DNA of 13,755 nucleotides, from positions 1 through 13,755 of the forward strand of contig CALEZT010000008.1 of assembly GCA_937927975.1 (NCBI GenBank), in the 5' to 3' direction. Made by a program: the position numbers and the translations under genes. Below, piece by piece: positions 1-6,409 of the stretch (position 1 is its first letter; each line of letters opens with the position of its first letter). This stretch comes from an uncultured Phycisphaerales bacterium (GTDB lineage: Bacteria; Planctomycetota; Phycisphaerae; Sedimentisphaerales; Anaerobacaceae). Below the pieces are notes generated by a model. The model searched no databases and had not been told where the DNA came from. It saw only the letters and a list, made by a program, of their open reading frames with translations.

Positions 1-34
1 AGGCCGGAGTAGCCACCGCTTTTTCAACCTTCAA

Positions 35-253
35 CTACCGATGGGACAAACTCGTCCAGCCTGGGGTCCAGGATAGGTCGTCAAAATCCTCCAGATAGAA
101 CCAAGTGAATGGAACCTTAGAGAAGGGGCTATCGGAGGATTGAAGGTAGGCCGTGGGACCATACATTTCACCTGGAGCGGATACTGCAAATAACAGAACC
201 AGGCCCAGAACCGAGATACTTCTGCTTATGCGGCCGACAGTTCGCGTTGCCAT
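35..253 (-). pseudogene. 5' fragment of a secreted protein with 'FYLEDFDD' motif (truncated)
   Basis: A 72-residue reading frame with a convincing start: GGAGGA at 264-259 on the minus strand lies 5 nt before the ATG at 253, and a promoter (406-434) lies further upstream. Residues 1-28 look like a Sec signal peptide: basic MATRTVGRISRS, hydrophobic VLGLVLLFAVSA, then a small-residue cleavage region. The mature part reads YLQSSDSPFSKVPFTWFYLEDFDD. From memory, this resembles the N-terminus of planctomycete extracellular proteins whose usual pattern is 'SPF..v.F.wFyLEDFEDG.lnTPG'. The frame stops soon after, at the stop codon ending at 35, far short of a normal secreted protein. It therefore looks like a gene broken by a nonsense or frameshift change, with any remainder beyond the window edge. 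A genuine small secreted protein is the alternative. Confidence 0.5.
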
Positions 254-405
254 TTCAGTCCTCCACGCACAATCGCCTTGCCGGAATGATCAAGCTCGCG
301 AGTGCAACAGAAAGAACCTTCTTCGTTCGCTCCCAGAAACCGACTACTCTGCAAACTCGCAAAAACGTTGCATTCTGCGGCCTTTGACCCAGTCGCTGAA
401 TGTGG

Positions 406-434
406 AGTCTATCCGCTCAGCCAGAGGCTGTCAA
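406..434 (-). promoter_or_regulatory. Sigma70-type promoter for the secreted-protein fragment
   Basis: On the minus strand TTGACA (434-429) is followed by a 17-bp spacer and TAGACT (411-406), a near-consensus housekeeping promoter. Transcription would start near 399, giving a leader of about 146 nt before the ATG at 253. A perfect 9-bp inverted repeat (434-442/470-478) touches the -35 box. Confidence 0.6.
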
Positions 435-478
435 TAGTAAACATCCGATAAAACCGTAGATTTCACTCCGTTTACTAT
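434..478. repeat. Inverted repeat abutting the -35 box
   Basis: ATAGTAAAC (434-442) and GTTTACTAT (470-478) are perfect 9-bp complements separated by 27 nt. The inner arm shares one base with the -35 hexamer of the minus-strand promoter. This could be an operator. It could also be a relic of the heptad element seen before ruvC, because the word ATAGTAAA and, read on the minus strand, ACTATTGAC are found in both places. Confidence 0.45.
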
Positions 479-704
479 AGGTATTTCTACGTATTTTTCG
501 TTCATTCTGGCATTCCGGGCAGCCTTTTCTCATTTCTTGCGTGGTAATTCCGGGAATCCCGCGGACGCCTTACTTATCTCCTGCGTCATGCTTGCCGATT
601 GGGGCTCTGTCGTCGCTTCTGTGTACATCTGCTCTGGTAAGCCATGCGTGCCCGAGCGGAGAACGTCAGACGAAGGGAGCGAGAGGAACCGAGACGGCTT
701 GGCA

Positions 705-1066
705 GTGCATGACCGTAGCTGCAAGGTCTCAAACAACCCCTTCGCACGGCTGAATGGAAGCCGGTCTTGGCCATGAACAGGAATCGCAGCGAGGCGGCGT
801 CACGACTCCTCCGGCAGACTCCAGGAGAGCACGCCCGAGGCGGTCGTGCGAAGGAGATTTGCCGCTCTGGGCCAGCAGCATGACAAATGGGCCCCCGAGT
901 TTCGTTCGGATGTGCCCGATACACCCTCCATGCTGCTGGCCCAACGCGTAAAACCTCCGGCCGAAGGCCGGAATCCGGATCGGTCCGTCCCTTTCCCTGG
1001 GCGTCCTGGGCAACCGTCTGAGCCCCGGCGCCCGGCTCGCGGCGGCGCGCAACTACGGTCATGCAC
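705..1066. repeat. 362-bp segment bounded by an 18-bp inverted repeat (MITE-like or structured RNA)
   Basis: The stretch 480-1095 holds no reading frame that resembles a known protein; overlapping frames on both strands have no recognisable motif. It is rich in inverted repeats. The outer pair is 705-722 and 1049-1066 (17 of 18 bases complementary, 14 of them consecutive). Inside lie 739-748/845-854 (10 bp perfect), 853-882/929-958 (25 of 30, with 15 consecutive) and CCGGCC-GAA-GGCCGG at 957-971. Directly at the right end is a palindrome, CACCCACG-G-CGTGGGTG (1064-1080). Such nesting suggests a non-autonomous mobile element or a structured RNA. No clear target-site duplication was seen, so the outer limits are uncertain. 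Confidence 0.5.
853..958. repeat. 30-bp imperfect inverted repeat with 46-nt loop
   Basis: Arms 853-882 and 929-958 pair at 25 of 30 positions without gaps. The innermost 15 bp are perfect (868-882/929-943, core GGGCCAGCAGCATG). The loop can itself fold through GGGC/GCCC and CCGA/TCGG. No run of T follows, so it is not a typical intrinsic terminator. Confidence 0.6.
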
Positions 1067-1095
1067 CCACGGCGTGGGTGTCGGGGCAAATCGCC

Positions 1096-1124
1096 TTGAC
1101 AGTCGTGCGACGATAGTCTACAAA
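1096..1124 (+). promoter_or_regulatory. Promoter of the ABC-F gene with long leader
   Basis: TTGACA (1096-1101), a 17-bp spacer and TACAAA (1119-1124) form a good sigma70-type promoter. Transcription would start near 1131, leaving a leader of roughly 148 nt before the ATG at 1279. The leader contains a small hairpin GCCCG-AGAC-CGGGC near 1206-1219 and a four-codon frame (ATG at 1162, TAG at 1171-1173). Leaders of antibiotic-resistance ABC-F genes are often attenuators. Whether this one is cannot be decided from sequence alone. Confidence 0.55.
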
Positions 1125-1278
1125 GAGGTTGAGTCCGACTTGATGTCAAGGAACTGGATCGATGCGAAATTAGACAAATACACCCGAGCCGTTGTTCAAC
1201 GAGATTGCCCGAGACCGGGCTCCCCTTCCGGCTTCCCGCTGTGTGATTGCGCGCCGCCGGATAGTTGCGAACGAGGCC

Positions 1279-2805
1279 ATGAGCAGGTTATTTGTCCGAT
1301 TTCACAACGTCGCATTTACGTATCCCTCAGCAGCAGAACCTCTGTTCTCCGATCTATCCCTGCACCTGCCCTGCGGGTGGTCGGGCTTCGTCGGGGCCAA
1401 CGGAGCGGGAAAAACCACTCTGCTCCGCCTGGCGGCCGGCCAGTTGAAGCCGGACGCGGGAACGATCGAAGCTCCCCCGCGGGCGGTTTACTGTCCTCAG
1501 CGAACCGACGATCCGCCGGAGCGATTGCAGGAGCTTCTGGAATCTCAGACGAAATCCGCCTGGAGCATCCGCGCGCAACTGGGCGTCGAGGCCGACTGGC
1601 TCGACCGTTGGACCACGCTCTCGCAGGGCGAACGCAAGCGGGCGCAGATTGCGGTCGCCCTCTGGCTGGAGCCCGATCTGTTGGCGGTGGACGAGCCGAC
1701 GAATCATCTCGACGCGCAGGCCCGGGACGTTCTGGCCGCCTCCCTGCGGTCCTTCGACGGCGTGGGGCTTCTGGTCAGTCATGATCGTGAATTGCTCGAT
1801 TCGTTGTGCGGGGCATGCGTGTTCCTCGATCCGCCGGGGGCGACGGTCCGGCCGGGCGGCGTCACGAAGGGAATGGAGGTCGCCGCGATCGAGCGACAAG
1901 CCGCAATCAGACAGCACGAACAGGACCGACAGACCTGTCAGAGGATTCGCCGAGAGGCGACCAGAAGACAGGGACTGGCCGCGGGAGCCGATCGGCGGCG
2001 TTCGAAACGCGGCCTGGGGGCCAAGGATCATGACGCGAAGGGCAGGAAGAACCTCGCCCGCGTGACAAGCAAGGACGCGGTCGGCGGCAAACTGCGGCGA
2101 CAATTGACCGGGCGACTGGAACGAGCACAGGACAAGTTGGCAGCCAGCCGGGTCAAAAAGGAGTACGAAACCGGGATCTGGCTGCCCGGCTCGACGTCGA
2201 ACCGGAACACGCTTCTGGAACTGCCGGCCGGGAACGTCGCATTGGGCGGGCATCGACGCTTGCAGCACCCCGATCTGACCATCCGTCCGACCGACCGCAT
2301 CGCGCTGACGGGAGCCAACGGCTCGGGCAAGAGCACGCTGATCCGCCGAATCATCGCGGCCTTGGAGATGCCGCCGGACCGGCTGACCTACGTGCCGCAG
2401 GAGATCGACGCAGAGGAATCGCGAAACCTGCTGGAGCAGGCCCGCCGCTTGGGCGACAGCCAGCTTGGCCACCTGATGAACATCGTCAGCCGCCTGGGCT
2501 CGCGGCCCGAACGGCTCCTGGCCAGCGACGAGCCCAGCCCGGGCGAGACGCGAAAACTCATGCTGGCGCTGGGCATGGTCCGCGTCCCTCACCTGGTCGT
2601 CATGGACGAGCCGACCAACCATATGGACCTGCCCTCGGTCGAGGCCCTGGAGGCGGCCCTGGCCGATTGCCCGTGCGCCCTGCTGCTGGTCAGTCACGAC
2701 GAGCGGCTTCTGCGCCGGCTCACCCGAATCGTCTGGCACATCGCCTTTGATCCGGATCAAGGTCTGATGTCTCTGCGGACCCAGTCGGCATGGAAGTCGA
2801 GGTAG
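1279..2805 (+). CDS. ABC-F family ATP-binding protein (two ABC domains, ribosome-associated type)
   Basis: A 508-residue protein with two ABC ATPase domains and no membrane segments, the ABC-F layout. These soluble proteins act on the ribosome in translation or protection from antibiotics. Domain 1 has Walker A GANGAGKT (39-46), signature SQGE (115-118) and Walker B LLAVDEP (134-140). A charged linker (about 195-300, rich in R, K, E and Q) matches the interdomain 'P-site tip' region. Domain 2 has Walker A GANGSGKST (345-353), a variant signature SPGE (420-423), Walker B VVMDEP (440-445) and H-loop H473. The ATG at 1279 was chosen because domain 1 starts directly after it. An in-frame TTG at 1192 would add 29 unrelated residues. 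The ribosome site is weak (GAGG only 2 nt away). The last 16 or so codons lie antisense over a prepilin relic, so the tail is probably not native. The exact subfamily (housekeeping or resistance) is not resolved. Confidence 0.9.
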   Translation: MSRLFVRFHNVAFTYPSAAEPLFSDLSLHLPCGWSGFVGANGAGKTTLLRLAAGQLKPDAGTIEAPPRAVYCPQRTDDPPERLQELLESQTKSAWSIRAQLGVEADWLDRWTTLSQGERKRAQIAVALWLEPDLLAVDEPTNHLDAQARDVLAASLRSFDGVGLLVSHDRELLDSLCGACVFLDPPGATVRPGGVTKGMEVAAIERQAAIRQHEQDRQTCQRIRREATRRQGLAAGADRRRSKRGLGAKDHDAKGRKNLARVTSKDAVGGKLRRQLTGRLERAQDKLAASRVKKEYETGIWLPGSTSNRNTLLELPAGNVALGGHRRLQHPDLTIRPTDRIALTGANGSGKSTLIRRIIAALEMPPDRLTYVPQEIDAEESRNLLEQARRLGDSQLGHLMNIVSRLGSRPERLLASDEPSPGETRKLMLALGMVRVPHLVVMDEPTNHMDLPSVEALEAALADCPCALLLVSHDERLLRRLTRIVWHIAFDPDQGLMSLRTQSAWKSR

Positions 2806-2855
2806 AGCTGGTTGCGGCCGCCGTCGTGGGCGGACCAGCCGTCGAAAACGGGCTT
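2757..2855 (-). pseudogene. Relic of an H-X9-DG prepilin-type protein C-terminus
   Basis: On the minus strand, between an in-frame stop at 2858-2856 and a stop at 2759-2757, 32 residues read KPVFDGWSAHDGG then RNQLYLDFHADWVRRDIRP. The spacing H-x-GG-x-N-x-L-x-x-D-x-H-x-x-W matches the C-terminal H-X9-DG signature of planctomycete prepilin-type N-methylation (DUF1559-like) proteins, with DG changed to DF. There is no start codon, no N-terminal methylation motif and an immediate upstream stop, so only the gene's tail survives. It overlaps the last 49 bp of the ABC-F gene and extends into the hisC promoter spacer. The assignment rests on remembered family consensus. Confidence 0.55.
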
Positions 2856-2876
2856 TCACTGGACCACAGGGCCGCG

Positions 2877-2882
2877 TATAAT
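2877..2882 (+). promoter_or_regulatory. -10 box for the hisC-hisB-ispF operon
   Basis: A perfect TATAAT sits 69 nt before the hisC ATG. The -35 region 17 bp upstream is poor (TTTCAC at 2854-2859). Predicted transcription start is near 2889, which gives a leader of about 60 nt. Confidence 0.5.
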
Positions 2883-2950
2883 CTGGCTTCGCCCAAATCC
2901 CCATGTGACGGGTGGGCGATCGCACAAGGCAAACTAGGCAAATTCGGACC

Positions 2951-3997
2951 ATGAGTTACTTTCGCGACAACGTAGAACGGGCGGCGGGGTATACGCCGGG
3001 GTTTCAGCCCAAGGCGACCGACGTCGTCAAGCTCAACACCAACGAGAATCCGTATCCGCCTTCGCCGACGGCGATGAAGGCGCTGGTCGAGATGAGGCCG
3101 GAGCAGTTGCGTCGCTATCCGGACCCGATGGCGACATCCTTTTGCGAGGCTGCCGCGGAGGTCCATGGCGTGTCGCCCGACAACATCCTCTGCTGCAACG
3201 GCGGCGACGAGTTGCTGGCCATGGCGATCCGCGCCATCTGCGACGAGCGGCGGGCCTTGGCCTACCCGGTCCCGACGTACACGCTGTACCCGGTGCTGGC
3301 GAAGCTGCACGACTGTCCGATCCTCGAGGTCCCGTTCGACGCGGAGTTCAATCTGCCCGCCAAGCTCGCGTCCACAGGCGCGGCCTTGACCATCGTCTGC
3401 AATCCGAACGCCCCGACCGGCAGTCTCATTCGCGTCGAGGAGCTGGCCTCGCTGGCTTCCGAGCTCAAGGGGGTCCTGCTGATCGACGAGGCCTACGCGG
3501 ACTTCGCGGCGTGGGACTGCGTCCCGCTGATCAAGGACTTCCCCAATGTGATCATCCTGCGGACCCTGAGCAAAGGCTACTCGCTGGCGGGCCTTCGGTT
3601 CGGGTATGCCATCGCCGACAAGGGGCTGATCGACGGGTTGGCCAAGGTCAAAGATTCCTATAATGTCGACGCGGTCGCGATTGCGCTGGCGACCGCCGCG
3701 ATCCGGGACCGCGCGTACTTCCAGGCGAACGTGGAGAAGATCAAGCAGGACCGCCGGACCCTGACCGAGCAGTTGCGGGCGATCGGCTTTTCAGTGCCCG
3801 AGAGCCACTCGAACTTCGTCTTCGCCCAGACGAAGAACGGCTCGGCCGCCCCGATCCACGAGGGACTGTCCCGGCGGAACATCTTCGTGCGGTATTGGAA
3901 CCAGCCGGGGATTGCCGATAAGCTCAGAATCAGCGTGGGCACGAAAGAGCAGAACGAACGGCTGATCGCCGCCTTGCGGGAGATCGTCGCAGAATAG
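2951..3997 (+). CDS. hisC: Histidinol-phosphate aminotransferase
   Basis: A 348-residue class I/II PLP-dependent aminotransferase that converts imidazole-acetol phosphate plus glutamate to histidinol phosphate in histidine biosynthesis (cytoplasm). HisC hallmarks are the N-terminal LNTNENPYPPSP, the substrate and cofactor loop NPNAPTGS, DEAYADFA, and the PLP-lysine motif TLSKGYSLAGLRFGY with Lys at residue 208. The C-terminal RISVGT segment is also present. The ATG at 2951 was chosen because MSYFRDNVERAAGY begins the conserved fold. An upstream in-frame ATG at 2912 would add 13 unconserved residues. Shine-Dalgarno pairing is weak. hisB begins one base after its stop, so the two are almost certainly co-translated. 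Related aminotransferases share the fold, but the hisB neighbour supports HisC. Confidence 0.95.
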   Translation: MSYFRDNVERAAGYTPGFQPKATDVVKLNTNENPYPPSPTAMKALVEMRPEQLRRYPDPMATSFCEAAAEVHGVSPDNILCCNGGDELLAMAIRAICDERRALAYPVPTYTLYPVLAKLHDCPILEVPFDAEFNLPAKLASTGAALTIVCNPNAPTGSLIRVEELASLASELKGVLLIDEAYADFAAWDCVPLIKDFPNVIILRTLSKGYSLAGLRFGYAIADKGLIDGLAKVKDSYNVDAVAIALATAAIRDRAYFQANVEKIKQDRRTLTEQLRAIGFSVPESHSNFVFAQTKNGSAAPIHEGLSRRNIFVRYWNQPGIADKLRISVGTKEQNERLIAALREIVAE

Positions 3998-3998
3998 G

Positions 3999-4592
3999 AT
4001 GGCCGACATGAAGAACCGAATCGGACAGCTCCATCGCCAGACCAAAGAGACCGACATTCGCTGCGAGATCAATCTCGACGGGGTCGGCAGCTACGAGATC
4101 GACACGGGCGTAGGCTTTCTCGACCACATGCTCACGCACGTGAGCAAGCACGGGCGGATCGACCTGACGATCAAGGCCAAGGGCGACCTGCACATCGACG
4201 CCCATCACACGACCGAGGACGTGGGCATCTGCCTGGGCGAATGCCTGCTGTCGGCGCTGGGCGACAAGAAGGGCATCGCCCGCTACGGGCACAGCTCGGT
4301 GCCGATGGACGACGCGCTGGCGAACGTCGCACTGGACCTGTCGGGCCGGTCGGCGTTCGTGTACAACGCGACCTACCGCTCGGACAAGATCGGCGACTTC
4401 GACGTCGAGCTGATCGAGGAGTTCCTGCGGGCTTTCTCCAACACGGGCAAATTCAATCTGCACGTAAACGTCCCCTACGGCACGAACAGCCACCACGTCG
4501 CCGAGGCGATCTTCAAAGGCCTGGGCCAGGCGCTGGGCGCGGCGGTGCGGATCGTCGGGACGGAGATTCCCAGCACGAAGGGGCAGTTGTGA
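3999..4592 (+). CDS. hisB: Imidazoleglycerol-phosphate dehydratase
   Basis: A 197-residue monofunctional HisB, close to the family's usual length, that dehydrates imidazole-glycerol phosphate to imidazole-acetol phosphate, the step just before HisC. The metal-binding His motifs are clear: FLDHMLTHVSKHG, DAHHTTEDVGICLGE, and near the C-terminus NSHHVAEAIFKGLGQALG. There is no fused phosphatase domain as in E. coli, so histidinol-phosphatase must be encoded elsewhere. The ATG at 3999 is one base past the hisC stop. A second ATG at 4008 has better ribosome-site spacing (AGGA at 3996-3999) and may be the true start, costing three residues. The stop overlaps the ispF start by 4 bp. Confidence 0.96.
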   Translation: MADMKNRIGQLHRQTKETDIRCEINLDGVGSYEIDTGVGFLDHMLTHVSKHGRIDLTIKAKGDLHIDAHHTTEDVGICLGECLLSALGDKKGIARYGHSSVPMDDALANVALDLSGRSAFVYNATYRSDKIGDFDVELIEEFLRAFSNTGKFNLHVNVPYGTNSHHVAEAIFKGLGQALGAAVRIVGTEIPSTKGQL

Positions 4593-5104
4593 TCGAGGAA
4601 TTCAAACCGCCGGAATACAGAGTCGGCATCGGAACGGACATCCACCGGATCGTCGAGAGCCGCAAGCTCATGCTGGGCGGAGTCTACATCCCCTACCCTC
4701 TGGGCCTGCTCGGCCACAGCGACGGCGACGTCGCCCTGCACGCGATCATCGACGCCCTGCTCGGGGCCGCGGGCCTGGGCGACATCGGGACGCTCTTTCC
4801 CGACACGGACGTGCAGTGGAAGGACGCGGACAGCAAGGGCTTTCTCTACGAGGTCAAGGCGCAGCTCGAGAAGAAGGGCTGGGAAGTGGTCAACGTGGAC
4901 CTGACGATCCACACGGAGCAGCCCAAGCTCGGCCCGTTCAAGGGCCAGATCCGTCGGTGCATCGCAGGGCTGCTCGGGATCGATTTCCAGTCGGTGAATG
5001 TCAAGGCCAAGACCAACGAAGGCCTCGGCGAAATCGGCGCCGGCGAAGCCATGTCCGCCACGGCGATCGCCATGCTCCGCAAGAAACCCAAACGAACGCT
5101 GTAA
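4589..5104 (+). CDS. ispF: 2-C-methyl-D-erythritol 2,4-cyclodiphosphate synthase
   Basis: A 171-residue IspF, slightly longer than the usual 155-160 because of a short N-terminal extension. It cyclises CDP-methylerythritol phosphate in the non-mevalonate isoprenoid pathway. Metal ligands are Asp17 and His19 in VGIGTDIHRI, followed by GHSDGDVALHAIIDALLGA, GDIGTLFPDTD and the C-terminal VNVKAKTNEGLGEIGAGEA. The start is the GTG at 4589, overlapping the hisB stop in a GTGA arrangement, which implies translational coupling. No IspD domain is fused. A gene for isoprenoid synthesis at the end of a his operon is a co-transcription arrangement, not a shared pathway. It is followed by REP-like hairpins that could end or stabilise the transcript. 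Confidence 0.95.
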   Translation: MIEEFKPPEYRVGIGTDIHRIVESRKLMLGGVYIPYPLGLLGHSDGDVALHAIIDALLGAAGLGDIGTLFPDTDVQWKDADSKGFLYEVKAQLEKKGWEVVNVDLTIHTEQPKLGPFKGQIRRCIAGLLGIDFQSVNVKAKTNEGLGEIGAGEAMSATAIAMLRKKPKRTL

Positions 5105-5138
5105 AACCAACGGAGATTCCCGGTCTGATCCTCTTCCC

Positions 5139-5166
5139 GTTCGGAGTCCCGGCTTTGGCCGGTCTT
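5139..5166 (+). repeat. REP-like element 1
   Basis: Conserved head GTTCGGAG followed by a mini-hairpin CCGGC-TTTG-GCCGG (5149-5162). It is complementary to element 2 at 26 of 28 positions, so the pair can also form a long hairpin after ispF. This matches the layout of REP/BIME elements that accompany RAYT transposases. Confidence 0.75.
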
Positions 5167-5253
5167 ATCCTCTCCGGAGGTCTGCCTTCGCACGGTCGGG
5201 AGTCCGGACACCTGTGATCGAGCGGCACGACCCACCACAGAAAAGCGGAGAAG

Positions 5254-5281
5254 AAGACCGGCTGAAGCCGGGACTCCGAAC
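5254..5281 (-). repeat. REP-like element 2, inverted
   Basis: Inverted copy of the REP-like unit with mini-hairpin CCGGC-TGAA-GCCGG (5258-5271). It differs from the reverse complement of element 1 at only two loop positions. It lies just upstream of the transposase promoter. Elements 1 and 2 are in head-to-head BIME arrangement about 87 nt apart. Confidence 0.75.
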
Positions 5282-5296
5282 CTTGGACTCTCAGTC

Positions 5297-5325
5297 TTGC
5301 CACAATCCTGCGGATCGGATAGACT
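5297..5325 (+). promoter_or_regulatory. Promoter of the RAYT gene, predicted leaderless
   Basis: TTGCCA (5297-5302), 17-bp spacer, TAGACT (5320-5325). The expected transcription start, about 7 nt past the -10, coincides with the A of the ATG at 5332. The message would have no 5' leader and no Shine-Dalgarno site. Confidence 0.5.
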
Positions 5326-5331
5326 CCCGTC

Positions 5332-5952
5332 ATGTCCCCGCCCGACTATCGTTGGCGCCGGCTTACGCCCACGCAGCAGGCCGAGCTGCTCGCGTGGCGC
5401 AAGAAGCGTGGGTATCCGTGGCACTCACCACCCCACCGTGCTGGTACCGGCAGCCAACATTTTCATATTACCGCCGCCTGTTTCGAACACCAACCGCACA
5501 TCGGCTATAGCCCAACGCGTCTGGATGCCTTCACGCGGGGTCTGCTGGCGTTGCTTACAGCCTGCGACATCCAAGTCTTCGCATGGTGCGTGCTGCCAAA
5601 TCATTACCATGTGCTGGTCGAAACCGCGGACATCCTCGGCCTGTTGCACAAGCTGGGCCGGTTTCATGGTCGCACGTCGTACACCTGGAACGGCGAGGAG
5701 AACACACGCGGACGCCAAGTCTTCTTCCAGACCGTCGAGCGTGCGATGCGGTCCGACCGTCACTTCTGGGCGACCCTGAATTACGTGCATCACAATCCGG
5801 TCCATCATGGGTACGTGGAACGCTGGACGAATTGGCCGTGGAGCAGCGCGACGGAATTTCTGAACCAGACGGACCCGCAGGAAGCGAAACGCATCTGGCG
5901 TGAACACCCGCTCGACGACTACGGTCAGGGTTGGGATGATCCGGATCTGTGA
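5332..5952 (+). CDS. REP-associated tyrosine transposase (RAYT, Y1 HUH family)
   Basis: A 206-residue Y1-type HUH transposase of the kind that binds REP sequences and nicks single-stranded hairpin DNA. The HUH metal motif is H91-Y-H93 in CVLPNHYHVLVE. The probable catalytic tyrosine is Tyr151 in LNYVHHNPVHHGYV, which corresponds to the 'Y-x-H-x-N-P' motif of RAYTs. The C-terminal WPWSSA segment is also typical of the group. REP-like elements lie on both sides (5139-5166, 5254-5281, 5959-5984), which fits a RAYT with its own substrates. No terminal repeats or target duplication typical of an insertion sequence were seen, so this is probably a single-copy domesticated gene. The ATG at 5332 is the only good start and follows the -10 box by 6 nt. 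All motifs are intact, so it is probably functional. Confidence 0.9.
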   Translation: MSPPDYRWRRLTPTQQAELLAWRKKRGYPWHSPPHRAGTGSQHFHITAACFEHQPHIGYSPTRLDAFTRGLLALLTACDIQVFAWCVLPNHYHVLVETADILGLLHKLGRFHGRTSYTWNGEENTRGRQVFFQTVERAMRSDRHFWATLNYVHHNPVHHGYVERWTNWPWSSATEFLNQTDPQEAKRIWREHPLDDYGQGWDDPDL

Positions 5953-5958
5953 GCGAAG

Positions 5959-5984
5959 GTTCGGAGCGCCGGCTTGAGTCGGTC
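5959..5984 (+). repeat. REP-like element 3
   Basis: It begins 7 nt after the transposase stop. Same head GTTCGGAG and mini-hairpin CCGGC-TTGA-GTCGG (one G-U pair). It matches element 1 at 21 of 26 positions in the same orientation and completes the flanking of the RAYT gene. Confidence 0.65.
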
Positions 5985-6015
5985 GCGTTCGGCGTCCTCG
6001 CAATCCGCGCAAGCG

Positions 6016-6044
6016 TTGACCGGTCTCGATTCTACCAGTAGAAT
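6016..6044 (+). promoter_or_regulatory. Promoter of the MNT/HEPN pair
   Basis: TTGACC (6016-6021), a 17-bp spacer and TAGAAT (6039-6044) give a near-consensus promoter. Predicted start is near 6051, about 38 nt before the nucleotidyltransferase gene. A palindrome ATTCTAC-CA-GTAGAAT (6029-6044) covers the -10 box and could be an operator for autoregulation, as in many toxin-antitoxin operons. Confidence 0.65.
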
Positions 6045-6088
6045 GCGGCCATACATGGCGCTACAGCAGGACCATCGGATGATTGATT

Positions 6089-6409
6089 ATGATGACTTCG
6101 ACGGACAGACAAACGGCTCTCGAATTCAGACGGCGTGCCGCCGTGCTGGTGCCGATTCGTCAGTTCCGCGTGTTCGGCTCCAGAGCCAGAGGAGACGCTA
6201 CCGCCGGCTCGGACCTCGATGTCTTCCTTGTCGTGGATCACATGAACCGTGGCCTTCGTGACAAGATATCCGAGATCGCCTGGGAGGTCGGTTTCGAGAA
6301 CGATGTGGTGCTCTCGACCTTCGTGGTCACTGTCGAGCAGTTGGAGCAGGGTCCCATGGGCGTTAGTCCAATCGTCCTGCAGATCGAGAAAGAGGGGATC
6401 CCGTTGTGA
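6089..6409 (+). CDS. MNT-type nucleotidyltransferase domain protein (MntA-like partner of HEPN)
   Basis: A 106-residue minimal nucleotidyltransferase of the DNA polymerase beta superfamily. The catalytic signature is FGSRARGDATAGSDLDVFLV, with G30-S31 and metal-binding D42 and D44. D72 in FENDVVL is a candidate third acidic residue. In characterised MntA/HepT pairs the MNT protein AMPylates and silences the HEPN RNase, acting as antitoxin. Here the gene overlaps the HEPN gene by 4 bp (GTGA), the usual operon form. The ATG at 6089 was chosen because GGATGA at 6077-6082 gives 6-nt spacing. An in-frame TTG at 6083 and an ATG at 6092 are alternatives. The pair sits in an accessory insert between ispF and cysS. 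Whether it is a toxin-antitoxin system or another nucleotide-transfer module is not settled. Confidence 0.88.
   Translation: MMTSTDRQTALEFRRRAAVLVPIRQFRVFGSRARGDATAGSDLDVFLVVDHMNRGLRDKISEIAWEVGFENDVVLSTFVVTVEQLEQGPMGVSPIVLQIEKEGIPL

Noticed and set aside
586..1149. 187-codon minus-strand frame in the gene-poor region
   Set aside because: It reads straight through the inverted repeats and has no family resemblance; the repeats themselves account for the HDRSC-like peptide appearing on both strands.
1192..1278. Upstream TTG start extending the ABC-F protein by 29 residues
   Set aside because: The added residues show no conserved feature, and the ABC domain begins immediately after the ATG at 1279.
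846..1784. 312-codon + strand frame overlapping the nested-repeat region and the ABC-F start
   Set aside because: It crosses a strong promoter and the ABC-F coding region in another frame; no conserved motif and an Arg/Gly/Pro-rich composition.
1354..2952. 532-codon open frame on the minus strand
   Set aside because: It is the antisense of the ABC-F gene, open because of high GC and codon bias; it has no recognisable motif, while the + strand has all ABC motifs.
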